NCBI RefSeq assembly: GCF_009765445.1
Contig: NZ_WHOY01000031.1
Span: forward strand, 2,387,372-2,429,950
From: Pantoea sp. BAV 3049
Lineage (GTDB): Bacteria; Pseudomonadota; Gammaproteobacteria; Enterobacterales; Enterobacteriaceae
Direction of reading: 5' to 3'
Length of the DNA stretch: 42,579 nucleotides
In this document: positions 15,049 to 23,290 of the stretch, one piece after another
How positions within the stretch are numbered: position 1 is the stretch's first letter
Layout: every line of letters starts with the position of its first letter
Program-made: the position numbers and the translations under genes
The notes under the pieces: generated by a model
The model's database searches: none
What the model was told of the DNA's origin: nothing
The model's input: only the letters and a program-made list of their open reading frames with translations

Positions 15049-15783
15049 ATGTCTAATGAAGAATACTTCAAAAAAACAAAAGAACTGGCAGCACAAAAAC
15101 CCATCGATACAAAAAAGGATAAGGAACGTTACTTAAGCGCCATCCGTAGTTTTGAACAAAACGAGATAGATACGGTTAAAGCAAAAGCGAAAATATTTAT
15201 CAGGCTTTCAATTGGTGAGTTTTTCGTTATCATTTTACTGGCGGCAGCGCTGATTTGCCTTGCACCATTAAAAACAGCCGTTCCTTTTCTTGTCAGAGTC
15301 GATAACCTGACTGGATATACCGATGTTGTTAAACCCTTAAGTGATGCAAAAGAATCATATAGTGAGGCTGAAACATCACACCTGCTCTGGCAGTATGTCA
15401 TTAACTATGAGTCGTATGAGTGGCAGACAATTCAGGAAATGAGCAACATCGTTGAAATCATGTCTGATAATAAAACGTTCTCAGAGTATGATACAGCCGT
15501 CCGCGCTGATAACTCACCGCTACATATATTGCGTGACAACTTCAAAATGAAAGTTAAGGTTAACAACCCCACCTTTCTTAAACCCGATGTGGCGCAGGTC
15601 AGATTTACTAAAATGATTCTGGACTCTTCCGGAAAACCAGCAGCGGGATATAAGGAAACTAACTGGATTGCAACGATTGCATTCGATTTCAATAAGGACA
15701 TAAAAACCGAAGAAGAAAAAAATATAAACCCATTGCGTTTTCAGGTGCTGAGTTATCGTGTTGACCCGGAGGCGGCGAAATGA
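15049..15783 (+). CDS. virB8: VirB8-like inner-membrane assembly protein
   Basis: 244 aa. A cytoplasmic N-terminus of about 55 residues, one transmembrane helix (FFVIILLAAALICLAPLKTA), then a periplasmic NTF2-like domain with YVINYESYEWQTIQEMSNIV and FTKMILDSSGKPAAGYKETN. VirB8 organises the core complex and contacts VirB9 and VirB10. Its stop overlaps the virB9 start (ATGA). Confidence 0.92.
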   Translation: MSNEEYFKKTKELAAQKPIDTKKDKERYLSAIRSFEQNEIDTVKAKAKIFIRLSIGEFFVIILLAAALICLAPLKTAVPFLVRVDNLTGYTDVVKPLSDAKESYSEAETSHLLWQYVINYESYEWQTIQEMSNIVEIMSDNKTFSEYDTAVRADNSPLHILRDNFKMKVKVNNPTFLKPDVAQVRFTKMILDSSGKPAAGYKETNWIATIAFDFNKDIKTEEEKNINPLRFQVLSYRVDPEAAK

Positions 15784-16553
15784 TGAATAAAGCTGTTCTG
15801 GCCGGAGCTGTATTGATCACTCTCTGCGGCGGCGTAACTCACGCCGCAACCTTTGGTTCCGGTTCCCGCTATGACTCACGCATACAAACCGTCACCTATA
15901 ACCAGGATGATGTGGTTAACATTCGCATCAAAAAAGGCTCAGTATCTGTCGTCCAGGTCGGTAGTGACGAAACTATAAAAGATATCGGACTTGGCGATCC
16001 GGAAGCCTGGAAAGTTTCAGTACGTGACCACAGCGTGTTCTTCCGCCCTGTCGTGGATGATACACCCGACACTAACGTCACCATCGTAACCGATAAAAGG
16101 ACTTACCCTCTTTATCTCGTTTCCGTAATTCAGAACCCAACGTATTTGTTGCGTTTTGATTATCCCAAACCGTCTCATGCTGTGTTTAATGCGACAAAAC
16201 ATTACCCCTGTATGGATGGTGGGATAATTAACGGTCATTACCAGCTAAAAGGTGACAAAACTATTTTTCCTTATCAGGTTTGGGATGATGGAACCTTTAC
16301 CTGTATGCGATGGACAGGACGCCAGGAAATGCCTGTGCTTTATCGTGTAGATGCAGACGGAAAGGAACATCTGGTGGATAACCACCCTGATAAAAACACA
16401 ATGGTGTACCACGAGGTATCGGAAAACCTGCGTTTACGGCTTGGCGATCAGGTTGTGGATGTTCACACCACCTCAATCGTGAATAAGGGCTGGAATGCCA
16501 ACGCCACAACCACCGGACAGGTACGTAAGGAGAAATTTAATTATGAGCAATAA
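15780..16553 (+). CDS. virB9: VirB9-like outer-membrane core complex protein
   Basis: 257 aa. Signal peptide MMNKAVLAGAVLITLCGGVT-HA-A, then beta-rich domains with YNQDDVVNIRIKKGSVSVVQ and, near the end, YPCMDGGIINGHYQLKGDKT and FTCMRWTGRQEMPVLYRVDA. It forms the outer-membrane ring with VirB7 and VirB10. It overlaps virB10 by 11 bp. Confidence 0.92.
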   Translation: MMNKAVLAGAVLITLCGGVTHAATFGSGSRYDSRIQTVTYNQDDVVNIRIKKGSVSVVQVGSDETIKDIGLGDPEAWKVSVRDHSVFFRPVVDDTPDTNVTIVTDKRTYPLYLVSVIQNPTYLLRFDYPKPSHAVFNATKHYPCMDGGIINGHYQLKGDKTIFPYQVWDDGTFTCMRWTGRQEMPVLYRVDADGKEHLVDNHPDKNTMVYHEVSENLRLRLGDQVVDVHTTSIVNKGWNANATTTGQVRKEKFNYEQ

Positions 16554-17682
16554 AAAAGCCGATGCCCCAATTGATGCCGGGAACAGGGGTATTATTGAGG
16601 TAAAAGGTAAAGCGACCTCAGCAAAACTACTTTCGTTTATCGCTGTCGGCACCGGATTAATCATCGCGGCTCTGCTTGCACTGGCTCTCTGGCCGAAAAA
16701 ACAACCTGTACAGAAAGGGATGGAAAAAACAAACGAAGCGCTGCTTCCCGAAAAGTCGGGAAGTGGGCTGACGGGGATAATGGACAGAATTAAGGCTCAA
16801 CAAAAAATTGACGAGGAGAACAGGAAAGCAGCGGCAGAAAAAGCAAAGGGGAGTCAGACACCGGCACCGGCGACGGCAACCAACGCACCGCCAGATAACG
16901 ATATGCAGACCATTGCGGCAGGTTCGGCCACATCGCCACAAAATGGAACCGCTGATGATAAAGACAGACCACCCACCAAAGCTGAACGCCAGTTGACAGG
17001 GGAAACGATGGTCAGTATCGATAACAAACAGGATGCTGGCACCCCCAAAGATAACAGTGACGCGCTACAGGGAAGCACCTATGCAAATGGCTCTGTATCA
17101 CCGGTTCTTAACCGCAGATACCTGTTGTCTGCCGGAACATCGATGTCCTGCGTCCTGAAAACAAAAATAGTGACCTCTTATCCCGGCGTTACGCTCTGCC
17201 AGTTAACGAAAGATGTGTTTTCAGACGACGGTAAGACACTACTCGCAAGGCAGGGGGCAACACTGATTGGCGAACAAAAACAGGCAATGGTACAGGGGAA
17301 CGCAAGAGTATTCGTTAACTGGACGACCCTGAAAGATGAAAACGTCAGTGTACGTATCGGAGCATTAGGCACTGACAGTCTCGGCGCATCGGGGCTTCCG
17401 GCATGGGTTGACTCGCACTTTGCAGAACGCTTTGGTGGTGCATTAATGCTGTCTCTTATCGGTGACACAATGGACTCACTGAAAAATATGACACAACAGA
17501 GTAGCGGTAATAGCGGAAACATTACTTATGATAATTCGTCAGATGCCGCAAAAGAGCTTGCCAAAACCACGCTCGAAAACAGTATTAATATCCCTCCCAC
17601 AGCATATATTAATCAGGGTTCTGTCCTGTCCATAATTGTTCCACGCAATATTGATTTTTCTTCTGTCTATGAGGTTAATTAG
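16543..17682 (+). CDS. virB10: VirB10-like core complex protein
   Basis: 379 aa. A short cytoplasmic N-terminus, one membrane helix (LLSFIAVGTGLIIAALLALA), a long Lys/Ala/Pro/Thr-rich periplasmic linker (about residues 55-190), then the beta-barrel domain with VLNRRYLLSAGTSMSCVLKT, YPGVTLCQLTKDVFSDDGKT and GSVLSIIVPRNIDFS. It spans both membranes and senses ATPase activity. AAGGAG lies 10 bases before the ATG at 16543, inside the virB9 end. Confidence 0.93.
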   Translation: MSNKKADAPIDAGNRGIIEVKGKATSAKLLSFIAVGTGLIIAALLALALWPKKQPVQKGMEKTNEALLPEKSGSGLTGIMDRIKAQQKIDEENRKAAAEKAKGSQTPAPATATNAPPDNDMQTIAAGSATSPQNGTADDKDRPPTKAERQLTGETMVSIDNKQDAGTPKDNSDALQGSTYANGSVSPVLNRRYLLSAGTSMSCVLKTKIVTSYPGVTLCQLTKDVFSDDGKTLLARQGATLIGEQKQAMVQGNARVFVNWTTLKDENVSVRIGALGTDSLGASGLPAWVDSHFAERFGGALMLSLIGDTMDSLKNMTQQSSGNSGNITYDNSSDAAKELAKTTLENSINIPPTAYINQGSVLSIIVPRNIDFSSVYEVN

Positions 17683-17684
17683 CA

Positions 17685-18698
17685 TTGGCAAACGACAAAT
17701 CAGGTTCAGCAAGACAGTTTCTTAAAATTACGGGCATTCAGGACATTCTTGATATGGATATCACTGAAATAGCAATTAATGAGCCGGGGCGTATCTGGTT
17801 CGAGGGAGCAAAAGGATGGGAATATAAAAATACAGAACAAGCCAGCTATGAAAACCTTTATCATCTGGCGAAGTTGCTCTGTAACTTTAGCGGCATACAG
17901 GAAGAACCCGGTGAACGAAGCCCGATTAATTCAGTTGTTCTGCCTGATGGTGAGCGTGGTCAAATCATCCTGCCCCCGGCCACAAAGTCGGGGCGCGTAA
18001 TTATTTCCATCCGGAAGCCCTCATTAAAACGTTTCACACTGGATGATTATGTAAAGTCAGGGCGTTTTGACCGGGTCAACATCGCACAACCGCAAAGGGT
18101 TGAGCTGAGTGACAGGCAAAAATATCTTTACGAACTATCAAGGGGGAAAGGAGAGAAGATAGCCACGTTTATCCGGGAGGCGGTCAATGATCGCCTCAAC
18201 ATACTTATGGTGGGAGGTACGGGGTCAGGAAAAACCACGATAGCAAAAGCCATCACAGATATATTCCCTCCTGAACGGCGCTATGTTTCAATTGAGGACG
18301 TACCCGAAATGGAACTAACCCAGCCCAATAATGTACCGTTGTTCTATAAAAAGGGCACTGTTGCGGCCAAAGCAATTATTGAGGCGTGTATGCGCCTTAA
18401 ACCCGATCATATCTTCCTGGCAGAACTGCGTGGTGATGAAGCCTGGAGCTATCTGGAAGCGCTCAACACCGGGCATGAGGGTTCTGTATCAACTATCCAC
18501 GCCAATAATGCCTGGGTCAGTTTTTCACGTCTTGCAAGCCTGATAAAACAGTCTTCTGTCGGCATGACTATCGATATGGAACTGATTATGAAAACCATAA
18601 AAACATCCATTGATGTGATTATGTTTTTTAATGATACCTACCTTACCGAAATCTATTATGAGCCAGAAGAAAAAAACAGGCTATTAAGTCAGTGCTGA
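17685..18698 (+). CDS. virB11: VirB11-like secretion ATPase
   Basis: 337 aa. Walker A GGTGSGKTT near residue 176, Asp box VSIEDVPEMELT, Walker B IFLAELRGDEAW and His box NTGHEGSVSTIHANNA are all present in order. It is a hexameric traffic ATPase on the cytoplasmic face. The start is TTG at 17685, with GAGG 10 bases before it and 2 bases after the virB10 stop. Confidence 0.93.
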   Translation: MANDKSGSARQFLKITGIQDILDMDITEIAINEPGRIWFEGAKGWEYKNTEQASYENLYHLAKLLCNFSGIQEEPGERSPINSVVLPDGERGQIILPPATKSGRVIISIRKPSLKRFTLDDYVKSGRFDRVNIAQPQRVELSDRQKYLYELSRGKGEKIATFIREAVNDRLNILMVGGTGSGKTTIAKAITDIFPPERRYVSIEDVPEMELTQPNNVPLFYKKGTVAAKAIIEACMRLKPDHIFLAELRGDEAWSYLEALNTGHEGSVSTIHANNAWVSFSRLASLIKQSSVGMTIDMELIMKTIKTSIDVIMFFNDTYLTEIYYEPEEKNRLLSQC

Positions 18699-18730
18699 TT
18701 CTATATAAATGACATAAGGTGAATAATGAA

Positions 18731-20680
18731 ATGACTAAGTTTTTTGGGTGGCTAATATTTGCCATATTCCTGCTGACTGCACTAACCATCGCGGCGAACT
18801 ACCTGGGCGGCGTTGCTGCGCTGCAATACTCTGGTGTCGGGCTTGATTCTTTACGTATAGGGACATTCAGAGACGTTATACATAATTTCTCCGGAAAGAA
18901 AGAGTATATCAGGCTGATTGCTGCCGCATGGGCAGGATTTAGCATTCCATTTATCCTTTCAGTTGTGTTTGCCGGATTTATTATTGCCGGTCTGATACCC
19001 AAAAAGGTCATTTATGGTAATGCCCGGTTAGCAACAGATTTAGATTTGGCAAAGTCCACTTTTTTTCCTACAGAGAGAGAGAGGATGGAATCAAAGATAT
19101 TCACATACCCCCCCATTTTGATTGGAAAACAGTTTAAAGGGCGCTACAAGCAAAAATATATTTACTTCCACGGGCAGCAATTTCTGATTTTGTATGCGCC
19201 GACACGCTCAGGTAAGGGCGTTGGCATCGTAATACCTAACTGTGTCAACTATCCTCACTCGATGGTCGTGCTTGATATCAAGCTTGAGAACTGGTTTTTG
19301 TCAGCTGGCTACCGAACGCAGGTTTTAGGCCAGGAGTGCTTCCTGTTTGCCCCGGCAGGGTATGCAGACAACCAGGAAGAAGCCCGGAAGGGATACATCA
19401 AGTCACATCGCTGGAATCCACTGGATTGTGTAGGTCGTTCTGATATCCAGCGTACAGGCGACTTAGAGAAAATTGCCGCAATGCTCATTCCTGCCAGCGA
19501 CGATCCTATCTGGTCTGATTCAGCACGTAAGCTTTTCTGTGGTCTTGCCTTGTATCTGCTGGATAAAGAGCGTTACCACCTGGTACAGAAGAAACAAGGC
19601 TTGACTGGCGTTCCTGATGTGCTGGTATCAATGTCAGCGATTATGAAGCTGTCAGTACCTGAAAGTGGAAAAAAACTTTCAGCATGGATGGGTACAGAGA
19701 TAGAACAGCGGGATTACCTGAGCGATGAAACAAAAAGTTTATTCCGTGAGTTTATGTCAGCACCGGAAAAAACACAGGGCAGCATCATCACTAACTTTTC
19801 TTCTCCGCTTAGTATCTTCCGTAACCCCATCACGGCAGCGGCGACAGATCACAGTGACTTTGATATTCGCCAGGTACGAAAAAAACCAATGTCTATATAC
19901 CTTGGCCTTACGCCTGATGCACTGATTACTCACTCAAGGCTGGTTAATCTGTTCTTTTCAATGTTCGTCAACGAAAATACAAAAGAGCTACCAGAGCAAA
20001 ACCCTGAACTTAAGTATCAGTGCATGGTATTACTTGATGAATTCACGTCAATGGGAAAATCAGAGATCATAGAAAAGGGCGTTGGTTTTAATGCTGGCTT
20101 CAACATCAGATTTGTTGTCATTCTCCAGAACGAAGGGCAGGGTAAAAAAGATGATATGTACGGTGTGCATGGCTGGGAAACATTCGTTGAAAACTCTGCG
20201 GTAGTGCTTTACTACCCTCCCAAAGTTAAAAACGAACTGGCAAAGAAAATCTCTGAGGAAATTGGTGTGATGGATATGAAGGTCACAAAAAAATCAGATT
20301 CAAGTAGCGGCGCGAAGGGGGGGCGCTCAAGTTCACGAAGTCATGATGTGGTTGAGCGTCCCGTATTGTTGCCAGAAGAAATAGTTGCCTTACGTGATGT
20401 AAAAAACAAAACAAAGAATATGGCAATCAGGGAGATTGTGGTCAGTGAATACACAAGACCATTCATTGCTAACAAAATAATATGGTTTGAGGAAGACACA
20501 TTTAAAGAAAGGGTTGATATTGCAAAAAACAATCCGGTTCGGATGCCTGTTCTATTTGATGAAATCATGCGAACTAAAATACAGGAGCAGGCAAGCATTT
20601 ACTCAGATGAAAGTTTCTTATCTGACGTAATGAATAAACCAGACCTGGAAACGCACGATACTTGCGACATGTCCGAATAA
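18731..20680 (+). CDS. virD4: VirD4-like coupling protein (TraG family)
   Basis: 649 aa. Two N-terminal membrane helices (FFGWLIFAIFLLTALTIAAN; WAGFSIPFILSVVFAGFIIA), Walker A YAPTRSGKGVGIVIPN near residue 155 and Walker B CMVLLDEFTSMGK near 433. It links the relaxosome to the secretion channel. I chose the ATG at 18731 (AGGTGA upstream); GTG at 18719 is possible. The C-terminal 40 residues are acidic, as often seen in coupling proteins. Confidence 0.92.
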   Translation: MTKFFGWLIFAIFLLTALTIAANYLGGVAALQYSGVGLDSLRIGTFRDVIHNFSGKKEYIRLIAAAWAGFSIPFILSVVFAGFIIAGLIPKKVIYGNARLATDLDLAKSTFFPTERERMESKIFTYPPILIGKQFKGRYKQKYIYFHGQQFLILYAPTRSGKGVGIVIPNCVNYPHSMVVLDIKLENWFLSAGYRTQVLGQECFLFAPAGYADNQEEARKGYIKSHRWNPLDCVGRSDIQRTGDLEKIAAMLIPASDDPIWSDSARKLFCGLALYLLDKERYHLVQKKQGLTGVPDVLVSMSAIMKLSVPESGKKLSAWMGTEIEQRDYLSDETKSLFREFMSAPEKTQGSIITNFSSPLSIFRNPITAAATDHSDFDIRQVRKKPMSIYLGLTPDALITHSRLVNLFFSMFVNENTKELPEQNPELKYQCMVLLDEFTSMGKSEIIEKGVGFNAGFNIRFVVILQNEGQGKKDDMYGVHGWETFVENSAVVLYYPPKVKNELAKKISEEIGVMDMKVTKKSDSSSGAKGGRSSSRSHDVVERPVLLPEEIVALRDVKNKTKNMAIREIVVSEYTRPFIANKIIWFEEDTFKERVDIAKNNPVRMPVLFDEIMRTKIQEQASIYSDESFLSDVMNKPDLETHDTCDMSE

Positions 20681-20710
20681 ATACTCCGTTAAAAATAACG
20701 CTGGGAAAAT

Positions 20711-20732
20711 CAGATTTATAATCTGTTTTTTT
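20711..20732 (+). terminator. Intrinsic terminator after virD4
   Basis: Stem CAGATT-TAT-AATCTG (20711-20725) followed by seven T residues. It lies 31 bp past the coupling-protein stop. Confidence 0.85.
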
Positions 20733-20760
20733 CAGGGTTGAACAACCGCAGGGCGTTAGC

Positions 20761-20883
20761 ATGGGAACATACAGAAAACTACAGAAACGGGCTAAAGACA
20801 ACTTTCGTTCAAAACGATGGGGTGAATTCTGCCAGCAAAATCAAATAACCTGGAGGGTAATTGATTATGCCAAAAGATATTAA
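20761..20883 (+). CDS. Very basic 40-residue protein
   Basis: Reads MGTYRKLQKRAKDNFRSKRW then GEFCQQNQITWRVIDYAKRY. It is strongly positively charged at the N-terminus and amphipathic at the C-terminus. It overlaps the next gene by 17 bp, which supports real, coupled translation, although its own binding site (AGGGCG) is weak. Possibly a nucleic-acid-binding or regulatory peptide; I do not recognise it. Confidence 0.5.
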   Translation: MGTYRKLQKRAKDNFRSKRWGEFCQQNQITWRVIDYAKRY

Positions 20884-21145
20884 AGATACAGTAAAAGACA
20901 ATGCTAAGATTGGGGGGTTTATGTGTAAACCTCAGAATAAAGTCGGAAACAGTGGAAACCCGAGCTTAACGGCTGGCTCTATTTTGCGGGTCTGCTACCG
21001 AATGAAGCCGGTTCACATTCTAACCAAGGAGATTCGCAGCGGTGAACACACCGGATTAGGTGTTGTGATCCCGGCCTTGTCCGATCTTAAATCTTTTGAT
21101 GTTTACGACCCACATACTGATTTCAAAAGGAATGCTCATGAATAA
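20867..21145 (+). CDS. Unknown protein upstream of trbM
   Basis: 92 aa starting MPKDIKDTVKDNAKIGGFMC. GGAGGG lies 9 bases before the ATG at 20867. It looks like a beta-rich soluble protein (GSILRVCYRMKPVHILTKEI; LGVVIPALSDLKSFDVYDPH) without signal peptide. Its end overlaps the trbM-like start by 8 bp, so it belongs to that operon. Function unknown. Confidence 0.65.
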   Translation: MPKDIKDTVKDNAKIGGFMCKPQNKVGNSGNPSLTAGSILRVCYRMKPVHILTKEIRSGEHTGLGVVIPALSDLKSFDVYDPHTDFKRNAHE

Positions 21146-21440
21146 TATCGTAACTGCGACAGCTTTTCTGTGCCTCACAGCTGGCTTTATCGCTCCCTCA
21201 TTTGCTTCTGATCCGTGCGAAGTCGTGCTCTGCATGGCAGGTAAGGCAATGGGTTCCGGCGGAGGCAGCGATTGTAAGTCTGCTGAACGGGATTTCTTCA
21301 ATATTGTGAAGAAAAACAAAAACGGCTTTTTACCCAGCCATACCTCAGATGCCCGCAAAGCGCTGTTGGTTCAGTGCAAAGAGGCCGATCCATCCACGAT
21401 TGCACAAATCATCAGCAAGTTCGGAACCGTAAGACTCTAA
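21138..21440 (+). CDS. TrbM-like exported transfer protein
   Basis: 100 aa. Signal peptide MNNIVTATAFLCLTAGFIAP-SFA-S, then DPCEVVLCMAGKAMGSGGGS and DCKSAERDFF, ending with LLVQCKEA. The four cysteines and the G-S-CKSA-DFF pattern match what I know of the TrbM family (IncP, IncN relatives), periplasmic proteins linked to conjugation. The ATG at 21138 has AGGA 6 bases upstream. Confidence 0.8.
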   Translation: MNNIVTATAFLCLTAGFIAPSFASDPCEVVLCMAGKAMGSGGGSDCKSAERDFFNIVKKNKNGFLPSHTSDARKALLVQCKEADPSTIAQIISKFGTVRL

Positions 21441-21443
21441 TCC

Positions 21444-21477
21444 CTAAAAACAACGGCTGGATGGCGGGCGTGATACC
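21444..21477 (+). repeat. Direct repeat, left copy
   Basis: AAAACAACGGC (21447-21457) and GGCGGGCGT (21463-21471) recur with almost the same spacing at 21718-21741, on the other side of the small gene at 21516-21710. Confidence 0.65.
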
Positions 21478-21515
21478 TGAAAGACATTTCTGCTCCAGTG
21501 AAAGAGAGTAATAAC

Positions 21516-21710
21516 ATGAAAGAAGTTAACGAAACATCCGATCCATCAGATTACTTAAACGCAATCAGGACAGGACACTCAGGCCATTTTGCGGGAAACC
21601 CCGCACATGCCAGTATCCATAATGGCTTAAACAGGATGATCAAGATACTTGACGTTACCGCTGATAAATTCACGCCAGTCAATAAACACGCTGACTCACA
21701 CAAGAAATAA
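21516..21710 (+). CDS. Unknown 64-residue hydrophilic protein
   Basis: Starts MKEVNETSDPSDYLNAIRTG and is His- and Asn-rich in the middle (GHFAGNPAHASIHNGLNRMI). GAGAG lies 7 bases before the ATG at 21516; a GTG 18 bases earlier is an alternative. No signal peptide or membrane helix. It is flanked by direct repeats. Confidence 0.55.
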   Translation: MKEVNETSDPSDYLNAIRTGHSGHFAGNPAHASIHNGLNRMIKILDVTADKFTPVNKHADSHKK

Positions 21711-21717
21711 CCCTCTT

Positions 21718-21759
21718 AAAACAACGGCAGGTGGCGGGCGTATTACCAGTACGCCCGCC
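21718..21759 (+). repeat. Direct repeat, right copy, with a strong hairpin
   Basis: Second copy of the 21444 repeat. Here it also forms a perfect 10-bp stem GGCGGGCGTA (21733-21742) / TACGCCCGCC (21750-21759). No T-run follows, so it may be a Rho-assisted stop or an attenuator before the adhesin gene. Confidence 0.6.
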
Positions 21760-21803
21760 TGTCGCCTCATTCACTTTTATTACCTACGATGGAAACAAAA
21801 CCA

Positions 21804-23171
21804 ATGAAAACGACGACATTTAAACTAGCAGCTATTGCACTGGCTGTAACCTTTTCTCATGCAGCAATGGCGACAAACACCGTGGATACTGATTTTACTG
21901 GTACTACGATTTTTGCCGGAGACGGAAACAGCGTGACGGGCACTCCCCGCAACTCAGCAAATGCTGATTATCCGCAAGACATTATCGGTAACAGCAATAC
22001 GTTGGTGGATTCCGATTCATCAACGTTATATGGCGACAAAAACACGTTGAATAAAAGTGATGTGGTCGTTATGGGGCAATATAACAATATCGCCAATACT
22101 TACGGTAATGTTTATGGTGACGGGAATACTGTAGATACAGGTACATCCTTTGGCAGTGCAAATGTCTTTGGAAATGGCTCTGTTATTTCTGGTAGTGACA
22201 ACACGGTAATGGGTAGCCATTCATCCGTTACCGGAAATAAAAGTACCGTGACAGGTGATGCCACCACGGTGACTGGTGATAATGTGACAAGCAGCGGATA
22301 CGGCAATACTGTTTCTGGCGATGGGGCAACGGTCGTTGGTACTAACAGCACGGCTACCAGCGCAACGAATGGTATAGGGTTGGGAACGGGAACCACGGTA
22401 ACGGACGAGGACAGTATCGCTATCGGAACCGGCGCATCTGCAAGTAACGGCGCAATAGCTATCGGCAGCGGTTCAATCGCCACTGGTGCGAATTCAGTCT
22501 CATTCGGTAGCAGCGGTAACGAACGTCAGCTTACAAATGTTGCCGCAGGAACAGCGGGTACTGATGCGGTTAACCTGAACCAGCTTAATGATGGCATGAC
22601 TACAGTCATTAACGAGGCTAAGAATTACACCGACACAAAAATCAGCGAGGTAAACGAAACAATCAACCAGACAAGCATTGATAACCGTCAGTATACAGAC
22701 GACTCCGTTAATAACATGAGCACAGACGACCGTCAGTACACGGATAACTCTGTTAAACAAATGAGCATTGATGACCGCCAGTATACTGACCAGAGAAGTT
22801 ACCAGGCTGAAGTTAACGCGAACAATTACACGGATTTGAAGTATCAGCAGTCAACAGCCTACACAGATGCATCAATTTATAATCTTGATAATAAATACAA
22901 TGCCCGATTCAGTGATTTAAAAAAACAGATTGGAAAAGTTGAGAGAAAGCTGAACGCGGGTATCGCGGGGGTAACAGCCATCGCGTCAATTCCTTATGTT
23001 GCTGAAGATAATTTTTCATATGGCATCGGTCTTGGTAATTACCAGAACGGCAACGCGGCAGCAGCAGGCGTCCAGTACAAAACATCCCTTAATACCAACG
23101 TCCGGGTGAATGTATCCTGGGATTCATCTCACAATAATGCTCTTGGTGTGGGTTTTGCGGGCGGCTGGTAG
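21804..23171 (+). CDS. Trimeric autotransporter adhesin (YadA-like)
   Basis: 455 aa. Signal peptide KLAAIALAVTFSHAAMA; head of about residues 30-235 made of repeating GNxNTV/GDGNTV and SIAIGTGA-type strands; neck ERQLTNVAAGTAGTDAVNLN; a stalk with three near-identical 15-residue units around DDRQYTD.SV; and the C-terminal YadA anchor (KQIGKVERKLNAGIAGVTAI through GVGFAGGW). Such proteins trimerise in the outer membrane and bind host or bacterial surfaces. ATG at 21804 or 21789. It follows the transfer genes, so a part in mating-pair contact or biofilm is inferred. Confidence 0.92.
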   Translation: MKTTTFKLAAIALAVTFSHAAMATNTVDTDFTGTTIFAGDGNSVTGTPRNSANADYPQDIIGNSNTLVDSDSSTLYGDKNTLNKSDVVVMGQYNNIANTYGNVYGDGNTVDTGTSFGSANVFGNGSVISGSDNTVMGSHSSVTGNKSTVTGDATTVTGDNVTSSGYGNTVSGDGATVVGTNSTATSATNGIGLGTGTTVTDEDSIAIGTGASASNGAIAIGSGSIATGANSVSFGSSGNERQLTNVAAGTAGTDAVNLNQLNDGMTTVINEAKNYTDTKISEVNETINQTSIDNRQYTDDSVNNMSTDDRQYTDNSVKQMSIDDRQYTDQRSYQAEVNANNYTDLKYQQSTAYTDASIYNLDNKYNARFSDLKKQIGKVERKLNAGIAGVTAIASIPYVAEDNFSYGIGLGNYQNGNAAAAGVQYKTSLNTNVRVNVSWDSSHNNALGVGFAGGW

Positions 23172-23209
23172 CCCTTAATTTTTTTAAAATCAATTTATTG
23201 AATAAATCG

Positions 23210-23235
23210 AAGGTGGTTAAGGAGACTACCTTTTT
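23210..23235 (+). terminator. Intrinsic terminator after the YadA-like gene
   Basis: Stem AAGGTGGT (23210-23217) / ACTACCTT (23225-23232), allowing one G-U pair, followed by a T-run. Confidence 0.7.
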
Positions 23236-23290
23236 CTTGCACGTCTCATTCATATAACAACCATTATCTGAAGCTGAAAAGGACTTATCT

